Positions 1-6,468 of a stretch of DNA of 6,468 bases are shown here, one piece after another. Both the position numbers and the translations under genes were made by a program. The notes beneath the pieces were generated by a model. It did not search any database. It had not been told where the DNA came from and worked only from the letters and a program-made list of their open reading frames with translations. Source of the DNA: Paracoccaceae bacterium. Its GTDB lineage: Bacteria; Pseudomonadota; Alphaproteobacteria; Rhodobacterales; Rhodobacteraceae. The stretch lies in assembly GCA_026982515.1 (NCBI GenBank), contig JALSGY010000019.1, positions 1 to 6,468 on the forward strand. Reading direction: 5' to 3'. Numbering within the stretch: the first letter of the stretch is position 1; each line of letters starts with the position of its first letter.

Positions 1-212
1 TTATCTGACGGCGAGTTGGCCGAGAGGCCGGCAGGATTTGCTGCCGTCATGATTTTCCGAAAGGCCCAACTGCCCGCCGGGCTGCTGAGCCGATACCAGA
101 TGAAGAACCGGGCCCCGCCCCGGAGCAATACAGGATCTGTCGTGCTTTCGAACATCTCTCCATGCATCGAACCGGCCTTTGAAAATAAACCCCGCGATAT
201 CAGGGGGGTGCA
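1..212. other. Leader upstream of nosR, no gene recognised
   Basis: This stretch precedes the nosR start and presumably contains part or all of the operon's promoter region. The + frame beginning at base 1 stays open to a TAG at 220-222, but its translation resembles no protein I know, has no ribosome binding site of its own in view and would overlap the nosR start. The minus-strand frame is also open, ending at bases 3-1, and is equally unrecognisable. I compared the stretch with the FNR/NNR-type pattern TTGAT-N4-ATCAA and found no match. The best left half, TTGAA at 179-183, lacks a matching right half. A small palindrome TTTCCGAAA lies at 54-62 and a GGCC-GAGA-GGCC hairpin at 18-29; neither has a known role. 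No nosC-like small gene, as found before nosR in Paracoccus, is evident. Confidence 0.5.
202..208 (+). promoter_or_regulatory. Ribosome binding site of nosR
   Basis: The purine run AGGGGGG ends 4 nt before the ATG at 213. An in-frame TAA at 186-188 lies just upstream, so 213 is the first possible ATG of this frame, and the next in-frame ATG (303) would remove the N-terminal hydrophobic segment. The site therefore supports the 213 start. Confidence 0.65.
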
Positions 213-2453
213 ATGGCTCTAGGTTCCGCAATCCGGCCCGGCCGGAAAACCCTTCTCTTCTTTCTCGCCACCCTGCTGGCCGGCCTGCTGGCCCTGACGT
301 CGATGGCCCGCGCCAATGACGCGCCGGTGCTGGAGACCTTCATCGCGAAGGTGCCTGCCGGCGAACTGGTTGAAGGGGCCACCGCCTATGGCGAGATCCG
401 CGACGACATCCCCGTTGCGCCGGTTCTCAGGGGCAGCGAGCTGCTGGGATATGCCTTCATCACGTCCGATTTCGTCGGAACTACCGGCTATTCCGGCAAG
501 CCGATCCACGTGATGGTGGCGATCGCGCCGGACGGCCGGCTGCTGAGCGCGGAGCTGGTCAAGCACTCCGAGCCGATCGTGCTGGTGGGCATTCCCGAAC
601 GCAAGATCAAGGCCCTTACGGAAAGCTACTCGGGGCTGGACGTGGTGGCCGAAGCGGCGGCGGAAGGCGCTGCGCATGACCTCGAGATCATCTCGGGGGC
701 CACCGTGACGGTGATGATCATCGATGATTCGGTTGTGCGCTCTTCCATCAAGGTCGCGCGCGCGCTGGGTCTGGGCGGGCTGGCGCCGGAGGCCGCGCCG
801 GCCGGGCCGCGCATGGCGGTGGACATGAATGCACAGGAGGTGGTGGATTGGCAGAGCCTGGCGGATGTGGGCGCGGTGCGGCGGCTGACGATCGATGTCG
901 GGCAGCTCAATGCCGCCTTCGAGGCCTCGGGAGATGAGCGCGCCGCCGCCCGCCCGGAGCCGGGCGCCCCCGAAGAGATCTACATAGACCTGCAGGCCGC
1001 ACTGGTTTCGGTGCCGACCATCGGGCGCAGCCTGCTGGGAGATGCGGAATATCGCAACCTGCTCGACTGGCTGGAAGAGGGCGAACAGGCGATCCTGCTG
1101 ATGGGGCGGGGGAAATATTCGTTCAAGGGGTCGGGCTATGTGCGTGGCGGCATCTTCGACCGCATCCAGCTGATCCAGGGTGACATCTCGGTGCGCTTCC
1201 GTGATCGCCAGCACCGCCGGCTGGGTGAGCTGGCCGCCGAGGGCGCGCCCTCGTTCAAGGAAATCGACCTGTTCAAGATTCCCGCCGACTCGGGCTTCGA
1301 CCCGACGAAGCCCTGGCGCATCCAGCTTCTGGTGCAGCGTCCGGTGGGGCCCGTGGCCAAGGCGTTCATCACCTTCGATCTGGGCTACCGGCTGCCCGAG
1401 AGATACCTGGTGCCGCTGGCCCCGAGCGAGGCCGAGCCCGCCGCCGCGGCCATCCCGCCGCAGCCCGAGGAGGGCGAGGCCCGCGCCCAGCTGTGGAAGC
1501 GCATCTGGCTGTCCAAGAAGGTGGAGATCGGCGTCCTGCTGACCATGCTGACGGTGCTGACGGGGGTATTCTTCTTCCAGAAGCAGGTTACCCGGAACGA
1601 ACGTGCCTTCTTCTGGTTCCGCATGGGTTTCCTGACGGTGACGCTGGTTTTCCTCGGCTGGTGGCAGAATGCACAGCTTTCGGTCGTCAACCTGATGGCG
1701 CTGGGGGCGTCGCTGCGCGAGGGGTTCACCTGGGATGCCTTCCTGATGGATCCCCTGGTGTTCATCCTGTGGACGTCCGTCGCCGCGGCCCTGCTTTTCT
1801 GGGGGCGCGGGGCGTTCTGCGGCTGGCTGTGCCCCTTCGGCGCCCTGCAGGAGCTGACCAACCGCATTGCGCGATATTTCAAGGTGCCGCAATGGACCCT
1901 GCCCTGGGGCCTGCATGAGCGGCTCTGGCCGATCAAGTACATGATCTTTCTCGGCCTGTTCGCGGTTTCGCTGGCCTCGATGCCGATGGCCGAACAATAT
2001 GCCGAGGTCGAACCCTTCAAGACGGCGATCATCCTCAAGTTCGCCCGCGCCTGGCCCTTCGTGCTTTACGTTGTTCTGCTGCTGGTGGCGGGGCTGTTCA
2101 TCGAACGCTTCTACTGCCGCTATCTCTGCCCACTGGGGGCGGCGCTGGCGATACCCGGGCGGATGCGGATGTTCGACTGGCTCAAGCGCTACCGCGAATG
2201 CGGCAATCCCTGCCAGATCTGCGCCAACGAGTGTTTCGTGCAGGCCATTCACCCCACAGGAGAGATCAACCCCAACGAATGCCTGTCCTGTCTGCACTGC
2301 CAGGTGCGTTACCAGGACAGCAGGAAGTGCCCCGTCGTGATCAGGAAGCTGAAACGGCGGGAACAAGCGGCCCGCAGCACGGCGCGCTCCGGCGCCATGC
2401 TGGACCGTCTCACGGGTCATCCCAACTCATTGGCAGCCAAGAAGGAGAGCTGA
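213..2453 (+). CDS. nosR: NosR, membrane flavin/iron-sulfur protein for N2O respiration
   Basis: NosR is a polytopic inner-membrane protein required for N2O reduction. In studied denitrifiers it affects nosZ transcription and is thought to donate electrons to NosZ or keep CuZ active. The 746 residues are near the family's usual length. Seen in order: an N-terminal hydrophobic segment (about 13-31) with a possible cleavage site after Ala34; a periplasmic part with an FMN-binding domain (about 79-187) ending in the flavinylation motif SGATVT (161-166, Thr166 the expected FMN attachment residue); a Pro/Ala/Glu-rich linker (about 400-425); five membrane segments (about 437-455, 466-484, 513-530, 573-590, 613-630); two CxxxCP motifs (Cys536/540 and Cys635/639); and a cytoplasmic tail with two 4Fe-4S motifs (Cys663/667/670/674 and Cys690/693/696/706). 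All expected cofactor residues are present, so it appears intact. nosZ begins one base after its stop. Identity is very secure; the exact role of NosR is less settled. Confidence 0.97.
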   Translation: MALGSAIRPGRKTLLFFLATLLAGLLALTSMARANDAPVLETFIAKVPAGELVEGATAYGEIRDDIPVAPVLRGSELLGYAFITSDFVGTTGYSGKPIHVMVAIAPDGRLLSAELVKHSEPIVLVGIPERKIKALTESYSGLDVVAEAAAEGAAHDLEIISGATVTVMIIDDSVVRSSIKVARALGLGGLAPEAAPAGPRMAVDMNAQEVVDWQSLADVGAVRRLTIDVGQLNAAFEASGDERAAARPEPGAPEEIYIDLQAALVSVPTIGRSLLGDAEYRNLLDWLEEGEQAILLMGRGKYSFKGSGYVRGGIFDRIQLIQGDISVRFRDRQHRRLGELAAEGAPSFKEIDLFKIPADSGFDPTKPWRIQLLVQRPVGPVAKAFITFDLGYRLPERYLVPLAPSEAEPAAAAIPPQPEEGEARAQLWKRIWLSKKVEIGVLLTMLTVLTGVFFFQKQVTRNERAFFWFRMGFLTVTLVFLGWWQNAQLSVVNLMALGASLREGFTWDAFLMDPLVFILWTSVAAALLFWGRGAFCGWLCPFGALQELTNRIARYFKVPQWTLPWGLHERLWPIKYMIFLGLFAVSLASMPMAEQYAEVEPFKTAIILKFARAWPFVLYVVLLLVAGLFIERFYCRYLCPLGAALAIPGRMRMFDWLKRYRECGNPCQICANECFVQAIHPTGEINPNECLSCLHCQVRYQDSRKCPVVIRKLKRREQAARSTARSGAMLDRLTGHPNSLAAKKES
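2442..2447 (+). promoter_or_regulatory. Ribosome binding site of nosZ inside the nosR end
   Basis: AAGGAG lies 7 nt before the nosZ ATG at 2455 and within the last codons of nosR. It is the most canonical Shine-Dalgarno site in the window, which fits the high expression expected of the structural enzyme. Its position means ribosomes finishing nosR pass over it, so coupling of the two genes is likely. Confidence 0.85.
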
Positions 2454-2454
2454 A

Positions 2455-4374
2455 ATGACTGATGAAACACGCAAGAACGAAGGCATCACACGGCGTGATG
2501 TCCTGACCGGACCGGGCAAGGGGCTTGTCCTTGCCGGCACGATTGCCGCCGCCGGCGGCACCGGCGCGGCGCTGCTTGGCTCGACCGCCTTGCCTGCTGC
2601 GGCTGCCGGAAACAAGGCCAGCGTCGAGCCGGGCGAGCTGGACGAGTACTACGGCTTCTGGTCTTCGGGCCAGACCGGCGAGCTGCGCATTCTCGGCGTT
2701 CCCTCGATGCGTGAGCTGATGCGGGTGCCGATCTTCAACCGCGATTCGGCCACCGGCTGGGGGCAGACCAATGAATCTCTCAAGATCCTGACCGAAGGAT
2801 TGACCGAGGAAACCAGGCAGTTCCTGGCCAGGCAGGGCAAGGTCACCTATGACAACGGCGACCTGCACCACCCGCACATGTCGTTCACCGATGGCACCTA
2901 TGACGGGCGCTACCTGTTCATGAACGACAAGGCCAACACCCGCGTGGCCCGGGTGCGTTGCGACGTGATGAAGTGCGACAAGATCATCGAGATCCCCAAC
3001 GCGAACTCGATTCACGGTCTGCGTCCGCAGAAATATCCGCGCACCGGCTACGTGTTCGCCAATGCCGAGCACGAGGCGCCGCTGATCAACGACGGGTCGA
3101 TCCTGGACGAGCCGGACAAGTATGTCTCGGTCTTCACCGCGATCGACGGCGACACCATGGAGATCGCCTGGCAGGTGATCGTCAGCGGCAACCTCGACAA
3201 CGTCGATGCCGACTATCAGGGCAAGTATGCCTTCGCCTCGAGCTACAACTCCGAGATGGGGATGAATCTCGAGGAGATGATGGCCAGCGAGCTGGACCAC
3301 TGCGTGATCTTCGACCTCAAGGCGATCGAGGCTGGCGTGGCCGCGGGCGACTACGAGGTGATCAACGGCGTGAAGGTTCTCGATGGGCGCAAGGGGTCGA
3401 AATATACCCGTTATGTGCCGATCCCGAACTCGCCCCACGGCGTCAACGCCTCGCCCGACGGCAACTACATCATGATCAACGGCAAGCTGTCGCCCACCGT
3501 CTCGGTGATCGACGTGCGCAAGGTGGATGCGCTGTTCAAGGACAACGCCGATCCGCGCTCGGCCGTGGTGGCCGAACCCGAGCTGGGCCTCGGCCCGCTT
3601 CATACCGCATTTGACGGCAAGGGCTTTGCCTACACCACGCTGTTCCTCGACAGCCAGGTGGTGAAGTGGGACATCGACAAGGCGATCCGCGCCTATGCGG
3701 GCGAGGATGTCGATCCGATCGTCTCGAAGGTGGACGTGATGTACCAGCCGGGCCACAACTCGACCTCCATGGGTGAAACCAGGGAAGCCGACGGCAAGTG
3801 GCTGGTGTCGATGAACAAGTTCTCCAAGGACCGGTTCCTCAACGTGGGTCCGCTGAAGGCCGAGAACGAACAGCTGATCGACATCACCGGCAACGAGATG
3901 GAGGTGGTCCATGACAGTGCCATCTTCGCCGAGCCGCACGACAGCATCATCGTGCACCGCTCCAAGGTGAACCCGCGCACCGTGTGGGATCGCAACGATC
4001 CGTTCTTCGCCGATGCCGTGGCCCAGGCCAAGGCCGACGGCGTTGATCTGGAAAACGACAACACGGTGATCCGCGACGGCAACAAGGTGAGGGTCTACAT
4101 GACCTCGCAGGCGCCGGTGTTCGGGCTTGAGAAGTTCACGGTGAAGGAAGGCGACGAGGTGACCGTCTACATCACCAACATCGATGACGTGGACGATCTG
4201 ACCCACGGCTTCACGCTGACCAACTACGGCATCGCCTTTGAGATCGCGCCGCAGGCCACGGCCTCGGTCACCTTCACGGCGGACCGTCCGGGTGTTCACT
4301 GGTTCTATTGCCAGTGGTTCTGCCACGCGCTGCACCTGGAGATGCGCGGCCGGATGCTGGTCGAGCCGGCGTAA
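2455..4374 (+). CDS. nosZ: Nitrous-oxide reductase NosZ, clade I, Tat-exported
   Basis: NosZ catalyses N2O + 2 e- + 2 H+ to N2 + H2O in the periplasm as a homodimer, the last step of denitrification (EC 1.7.2.4). The 639 residues match full-length family members. The N-terminus carries a twin-arginine signal (Arg13-Arg14 in TRRDVL, then a long Ala/Gly hydrophobic stretch and an Ala-rich end near residue 51), so the folded protein is exported by Tat. A seven-bladed beta-propeller follows, with the seven CuZ histidines: His138, His139, His187, His328, His383, His434 and His495. The C-terminal cupredoxin domain (about 543-637) carries the CuA ligands His584, Cys619, Trp621 (backbone), Cys623, His627 and Met630. 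From CuZ His383 onward numbering runs one above the Pseudomonas stutzeri enzyme. Nothing is missing or broken, so activity is expected once NosDFY and NosL build CuZ. The Tat motif has Val where Phe is usual. Close similarity to Paracoccus-type NosZ suggests an alphaproteobacterium. Confidence 0.99.
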   Translation: MTDETRKNEGITRRDVLTGPGKGLVLAGTIAAAGGTGAALLGSTALPAAAAGNKASVEPGELDEYYGFWSSGQTGELRILGVPSMRELMRVPIFNRDSATGWGQTNESLKILTEGLTEETRQFLARQGKVTYDNGDLHHPHMSFTDGTYDGRYLFMNDKANTRVARVRCDVMKCDKIIEIPNANSIHGLRPQKYPRTGYVFANAEHEAPLINDGSILDEPDKYVSVFTAIDGDTMEIAWQVIVSGNLDNVDADYQGKYAFASSYNSEMGMNLEEMMASELDHCVIFDLKAIEAGVAAGDYEVINGVKVLDGRKGSKYTRYVPIPNSPHGVNASPDGNYIMINGKLSPTVSVIDVRKVDALFKDNADPRSAVVAEPELGLGPLHTAFDGKGFAYTTLFLDSQVVKWDIDKAIRAYAGEDVDPIVSKVDVMYQPGHNSTSMGETREADGKWLVSMNKFSKDRFLNVGPLKAENEQLIDITGNEMEVVHDSAIFAEPHDSIIVHRSKVNPRTVWDRNDPFFADAVAQAKADGVDLENDNTVIRDGNKVRVYMTSQAPVFGLEKFTVKEGDEVTVYITNIDDVDDLTHGFTLTNYGIAFEIAPQATASVTFTADRPGVHWFYCQWFCHALHLEMRGRMLVEPA

Positions 4375-4380
4375 GGTTGC

Positions 4381-4387
4381 AAAGGGA
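4381..4387 (+). promoter_or_regulatory. Ribosome binding site deciding the nosD start
   Basis: AAAGGGAG-type purines lie 9 nt before the ATG at 4397 in the 22-nt gap after nosZ. The frame is open further upstream to an ATG at 4238, but that start would lie inside nosZ, add 53 Arg/Ser-rich residues and bury the signal peptide. The site and the signal peptide together select 4397. Confidence 0.75.
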
Positions 4388-4396
4388 GTTCCGGCA

Positions 4397-5653
4397 ATGC
4401 GCCTGTCCGTTCTGCTTGTGTTGATGATCCTGGTCAGGGTTCCCCTTGCCCTGGCCGCCGAGATCATCGTGCCGGCGGAACCGGGGGCGCTTGCCGGGGC
4501 CCTGAGCAGGGCGCAGGCGGGAGATGTCCTCCGCCTGTCGCCCGGCATCCACGCGGGGCCGATCACGATTTCGGCCCCGCTGACCCTCGACGGCGGCGGC
4601 AACGCGGTGATCGAGGGTAACGGCACCGGTTCGGTGATCACCGTGCGGGCCGCCGATGTGGTGGTTCGCGGGTTGACGATCAGGGGGTCGGGCTCGGACG
4701 GGAAGGACGCGGGTGTCAACCTAGAGCAGACCGCCGCACGGGCGCTGGTGGAGAACAACCGCCTTGTCGGAAATCTGGTGGGCGTGAACGTGCAGGGCGC
4801 TGCGGACGCGCTGGTGCGCGCCAACATCATCGAAGGCCGGCAGGACGAACGCATGAACGACCGCGGCAACGGGGTTTATGTGTGGAACGCGCCGGGCACC
4901 CGTGTCATCGGCAACGATATCCGCTGGGGCCGCGACGGGATCTTCGTCAACGCCTCGAGGGAAAACGAGTTTTCCGGCAACCGCTTCCGGGATCTGCGCT
5001 TCGCCGTGCATTACATGTATGCCCATGACAGCGTGGTGGCCGGGAATGTCTCGATCGGCAATCATCTGGGCTATGCGGTGATGTTCTCCAATAACGTGGA
5101 GATCCGCGGCAACCTTTCGCGCGATGATCGTGACTACGGTCTCATGCTCAACTACACCAACAGCAGCCGCATCACCGGCAACCGTATCGAACGCACGGCC
5201 GAGAAATGCGTCTTCATCTACAATGCTCATCGCAACGTTCTGGAAGGCAATCGCTTCGAGGGCTGCGATACGGGCATCCACTTCACCGCCGGCTCCGAGC
5301 GCAACCTGATCACCGGCAATGCCTTCATCAACAACCGCACCCAGGTGAAATATGTGGGCACCAAATGGGTGGAGTGGAGCGCCGACGGCCGCGGCAACTA
5401 CTGGTCGGATCATGCTAGCTTCGATCTCGACGGCAACGGCATCGCCGACACCGCCTACCGGCCCAACGACATCATGGACCGGGTGCTGTGGACCCAGCCG
5501 GCGGCCAGGGCGCTGCTGGGCTCGCCGGCGGTGCAGCTGATAAGATGGTCGCAGTCGGCATTCCCGGCGCTCCTGCCGGGCGGGGTGATTGATCGCTTCC
5601 CGCTGATGCAGCCGGTCGACCCTGAAATCAGACCCTGGGAGGGGCGGCAATGA
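4397..5653 (+). CDS. nosD: NosD, periplasmic beta-helix copper-sulfide maturation protein
   Basis: NosD is the periplasmic partner of the NosF-NosY ABC machine that assembles the CuZ copper-sulfide centre of NosZ. In the known complex it also contacts the copper chaperone NosL. The 418 residues are typical of the family. A Sec-type signal peptide spans about 1-20, with likely cleavage after Leu-Ala at Ala20 or Ala21. The rest is a right-handed parallel beta-helix of the CASH/pectin-lyase type. Its turns are marked by recurring Gly-Asn pairs with Asn at 173, 195, 217, 239, 262, 285 and 308. The family hallmark GNYWSD is at 333-338, followed by an acidic loop with Asp343, Asp345, Asn347 and Asp351 that resembles a calcium site. 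The C-terminus, rich in Pro and hydrophobics, has a second conserved-looking part (about 385-418). It starts 22 nt after nosZ and its TGA overlaps the nosF ATG by 4 nt. Identity is secure from fold signature plus context. Confidence 0.96.
   Translation: MRLSVLLVLMILVRVPLALAAEIIVPAEPGALAGALSRAQAGDVLRLSPGIHAGPITISAPLTLDGGGNAVIEGNGTGSVITVRAADVVVRGLTIRGSGSDGKDAGVNLEQTAARALVENNRLVGNLVGVNVQGAADALVRANIIEGRQDERMNDRGNGVYVWNAPGTRVIGNDIRWGRDGIFVNASRENEFSGNRFRDLRFAVHYMYAHDSVVAGNVSIGNHLGYAVMFSNNVEIRGNLSRDDRDYGLMLNYTNSSRITGNRIERTAEKCVFIYNAHRNVLEGNRFEGCDTGIHFTAGSERNLITGNAFINNRTQVKYVGTKWVEWSADGRGNYWSDHASFDLDGNGIADTAYRPNDIMDRVLWTQPAARALLGSPAVQLIRWSQSAFPALLPGGVIDRFPLMQPVDPEIRPWEGRQ
4907..5320 (+). repeat. Coding-level rung repeat of the NosD beta-helix
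   Basis: Seven successive (I/V/S/A/R/T/E)-Gly-Asn turns recur within nosD, with the Asn codons 22, 22, 22, 22, 23 and 23 and 23 residues apart once the first (Asn173) is counted to the last (Asn308). Each turn is followed by a polar-hydrophobic alternation such as NRIERT or NRFEGC. This is the signature of stacked coils in a parallel beta-helix. The repeat is degenerate at DNA level and reflects protein structure, not a DNA repeat element. Confidence 0.8.
5637..5644 (+). promoter_or_regulatory. Ribosome binding site of nosF inside the nosD end
   Basis: GGGAGGGG lies 5 nt before the ATG at 5650, within the last nosD codons. The start codon overlaps the nosD stop as ATGA (5650-5653), a layout usually linked to translational coupling, which would help keep NosD and NosF in matched amounts. 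Confidence 0.75.
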
Positions 5654-6468
5654 CAGCTTTGAAACTGGAACATGTGGTCAAGCGGTTTGGAGAGCTTGTC
5701 TCGGTGAATGACGTGAGCCTGAGCGTGGAGCCGGGCGAGCGGGTGGCGCTTCTGGGCCACAACGGGGCGGGCAAGACCACCATGATGCGGATGATCCTCG
5801 GGCTGACCCCGCTCACTTCGGGGCGGATCGAGATACTCGGCACCACCCCGGGCACCCGCCATGCGCGGCGACATACCGGCTTTCTGCCCGAGAATGTTGC
5901 CTTTCACGGATCACTGACGGGGCGCGAGCAGCTGCGCCATTTCGCGCGGCTGAAATCGGTGCCGGCCCGGGTGGCCGACGATCTGCTGGAACGCGTCGGA
6001 CTGGGACCGGCCGCCGACCGGCGCATCCGCACCTACTCCAAGGGGATGCGTCAGCGCATCGGTCTGGCGCAGGCGTTGCTGGGGCAGCCGAAACTGGCGC
6101 TTCTGGACGAGCCCACCAGCGGGCTGGACCCGGTTTCGCGTCACGATTTCTACGAGATCGTTCACGAGCTTTCCGCCGCCGGCACCGCGGTGCTGTTGTC
6201 TTCGCACGCCCTGACGGAGCTGGAGACCAGCACCGATCGCATCGCCATCCTCTCGCAGGGCCGGCTGGTGGCCAATGACGATCTGGCCAGCCTGCGCCGG
6301 GCCGCCCATCTGCCGATCAGGGTATCCGTTACCACCACCGGCGAAAACGTCGAGGAGGTCGCCGCGCGTCTGGGCGGGCAGCGGGTCAACGGCCATTCGG
6401 TAGAGCTGACCTGCCAGCCCGACGAGAAGGTGAGCCTGCTTGGCCGGATCACCGGGCTGGGCGAGGTG
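5650..6468 (+). CDS. nosF: NosF, ABC ATPase of the NosDFY complex (3' end cut off)
   Basis: NosF is the cytoplasmic ATPase that pairs with membrane protein NosY and periplasmic NosD to drive CuZ maturation. The frame is open from the ATG to the window edge, giving 273 codons; family members have roughly 300 residues, so about 30 are missing only because the window ends. Visible parts: Walker A GHNGAGKT (36-43), a Q-loop region FLPEN (78-82) with Glu81 in place of Gln, the signature YSKGMRQR (129-136) in place of LSGGQ, Walker B LALLDEP (149-155) with catalytic Glu154, the D-loop SGLD (157-160), and the switch His186. The non-consensus Q-loop and signature match other NosF proteins as I recall them, so they support NosF over a generic transporter ATPase. 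The last ~60 residues form the accessory C-terminal region. nosY should follow beyond the edge. Confidence 0.95.
   Translation, partial: MTALKLEHVVKRFGELVSVNDVSLSVEPGERVALLGHNGAGKTTMMRMILGLTPLTSGRIEILGTTPGTRHARRHTGFLPENVAFHGSLTGREQLRHFARLKSVPARVADDLLERVGLGPAADRRIRTYSKGMRQRIGLAQALLGQPKLALLDEPTSGLDPVSRHDFYEIVHELSAAGTAVLLSSHALTELETSTDRIAILSQGRLVANDDLASLRRAAHLPIRVSVTTTGENVEEVAARLGGQRVNGHSVELTCQPDEKVSLLGRITGLGEV

Noticed and set aside
110..124. GC-rich imperfect palindrome in the leader (CCGGGCCCCGCCCCGG).
   Set aside because: Pairing is imperfect, there is no T-run, and such tracts are common by chance in DNA of this composition.
179..192. TTGAAAATAAACCC as a degenerate FNR box.
   Set aside because: Only the left half resembles the consensus. 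The right half does not, and the position, about 20 nt before the nosR ATG, is too close to the gene for a typical activator site.
1..222. A + strand frame open from base 1 to TAG at 220-222, possibly the tail of an upstream gene or a nosC-like small gene.
   Set aside because: No recognisable motif, and in particular no paired cysteine motif. The frame overlaps the nosR start and its length is unremarkable in GC-rich DNA. A gene tail entering from the left cannot be fully excluded.
219..2420. A 733-codon open frame on the minus strand opposite nosR.
   Set aside because: Its translation is rich in Arg, His, Gln and Pro with no recognisable domain, as expected of the antisense of a GC-rich gene. 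NosR on the other strand carries all its conserved motifs.
4349..4370. GCCGG/CCGGC inverted repeat just before the nosZ stop, possibly a terminator or RNA-processing hairpin.
   Set aside because: The stem is only 5 bp with a 12-nt loop, there is no T-run, and it lies inside conserved coding sequence. nosD follows within 22 nt, so termination here is unlikely.
4238..4396. An upstream ATG at 4238 as the nosD start.
   Set aside because: It would overlap nosZ by more than 130 nt, add an Arg/Ser-rich extension that is a frame shadow of the NosZ CuA region, and place the signal peptide internally. The ATG at 4397 has a ribosome binding site and gives the normal NosD N-terminus.
2410..4869. An 819-codon open frame on the minus strand opposite nosZ and the start of nosD.
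   Set aside because: It spans two well-identified genes in antisense and shows low-complexity His/Val/Asp-rich sequence typical of codon-bias shadows, with no domain or sensible gene context.

Overview
The window holds the first four genes of a nitrous oxide reductase (nos) operon, all on the + strand, in the order nosR, nosZ, nosD, nosF. The last gene is cut by the right edge. The DNA is GC-rich throughout. NosZ is the Tat-exported (clade I) type, and its sequence looks most like enzymes of denitrifying alphaproteobacteria such as Paracoccus and its Rhodobacterales relatives. That placement comes from remembered family sequences, not a search, so the genus is left open.

Layout: 1-212 is a leader with no convincing gene and no recognisable FNR/NNR box. 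nosR (213-2453) encodes the membrane flavin/iron-sulfur protein needed to express and sustain N2O reduction. nosZ (2455-4374) encodes the periplasmic copper enzyme, with every expected CuZ and CuA ligand in place. nosD (4397-5653) encodes a periplasmic right-handed beta-helix protein. nosF (5650 to the end) encodes the cytoplasmic ATPase. The junctions are tight: 1 nt between nosR and nosZ, 22 nt between nosZ and nosD, and a 4-nt ATGA overlap between nosD and nosF. Each gene has a purine-rich ribosome binding site. This fits one co-transcribed, partly translationally coupled unit.

How they work together: NosZ reduces N2O to N2 in the periplasm, the last step of denitrification. NosD and NosF, with the membrane protein NosY expected just downstream, form an ABC-type machine that helps build the copper-sulfide CuZ centre, with copper supplied by the chaperone NosL. 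NosR is thought to pass electrons from the membrane to NosZ or to keep CuZ active, and it also affects nosZ transcription. nosY, nosL and nosX would be expected past the right edge but cannot be seen.

I found no previously undescribed system here. The window is a well-preserved, apparently functional nos operon segment. The points worth a second look are modest: a leader without an obvious FNR-type site, a non-consensus residue in the NosZ Tat motif, a very regular 22/23-residue rung repeat in NosD with an acidic loop after it, and family-specific departures from consensus in the NosF ATPase motifs.
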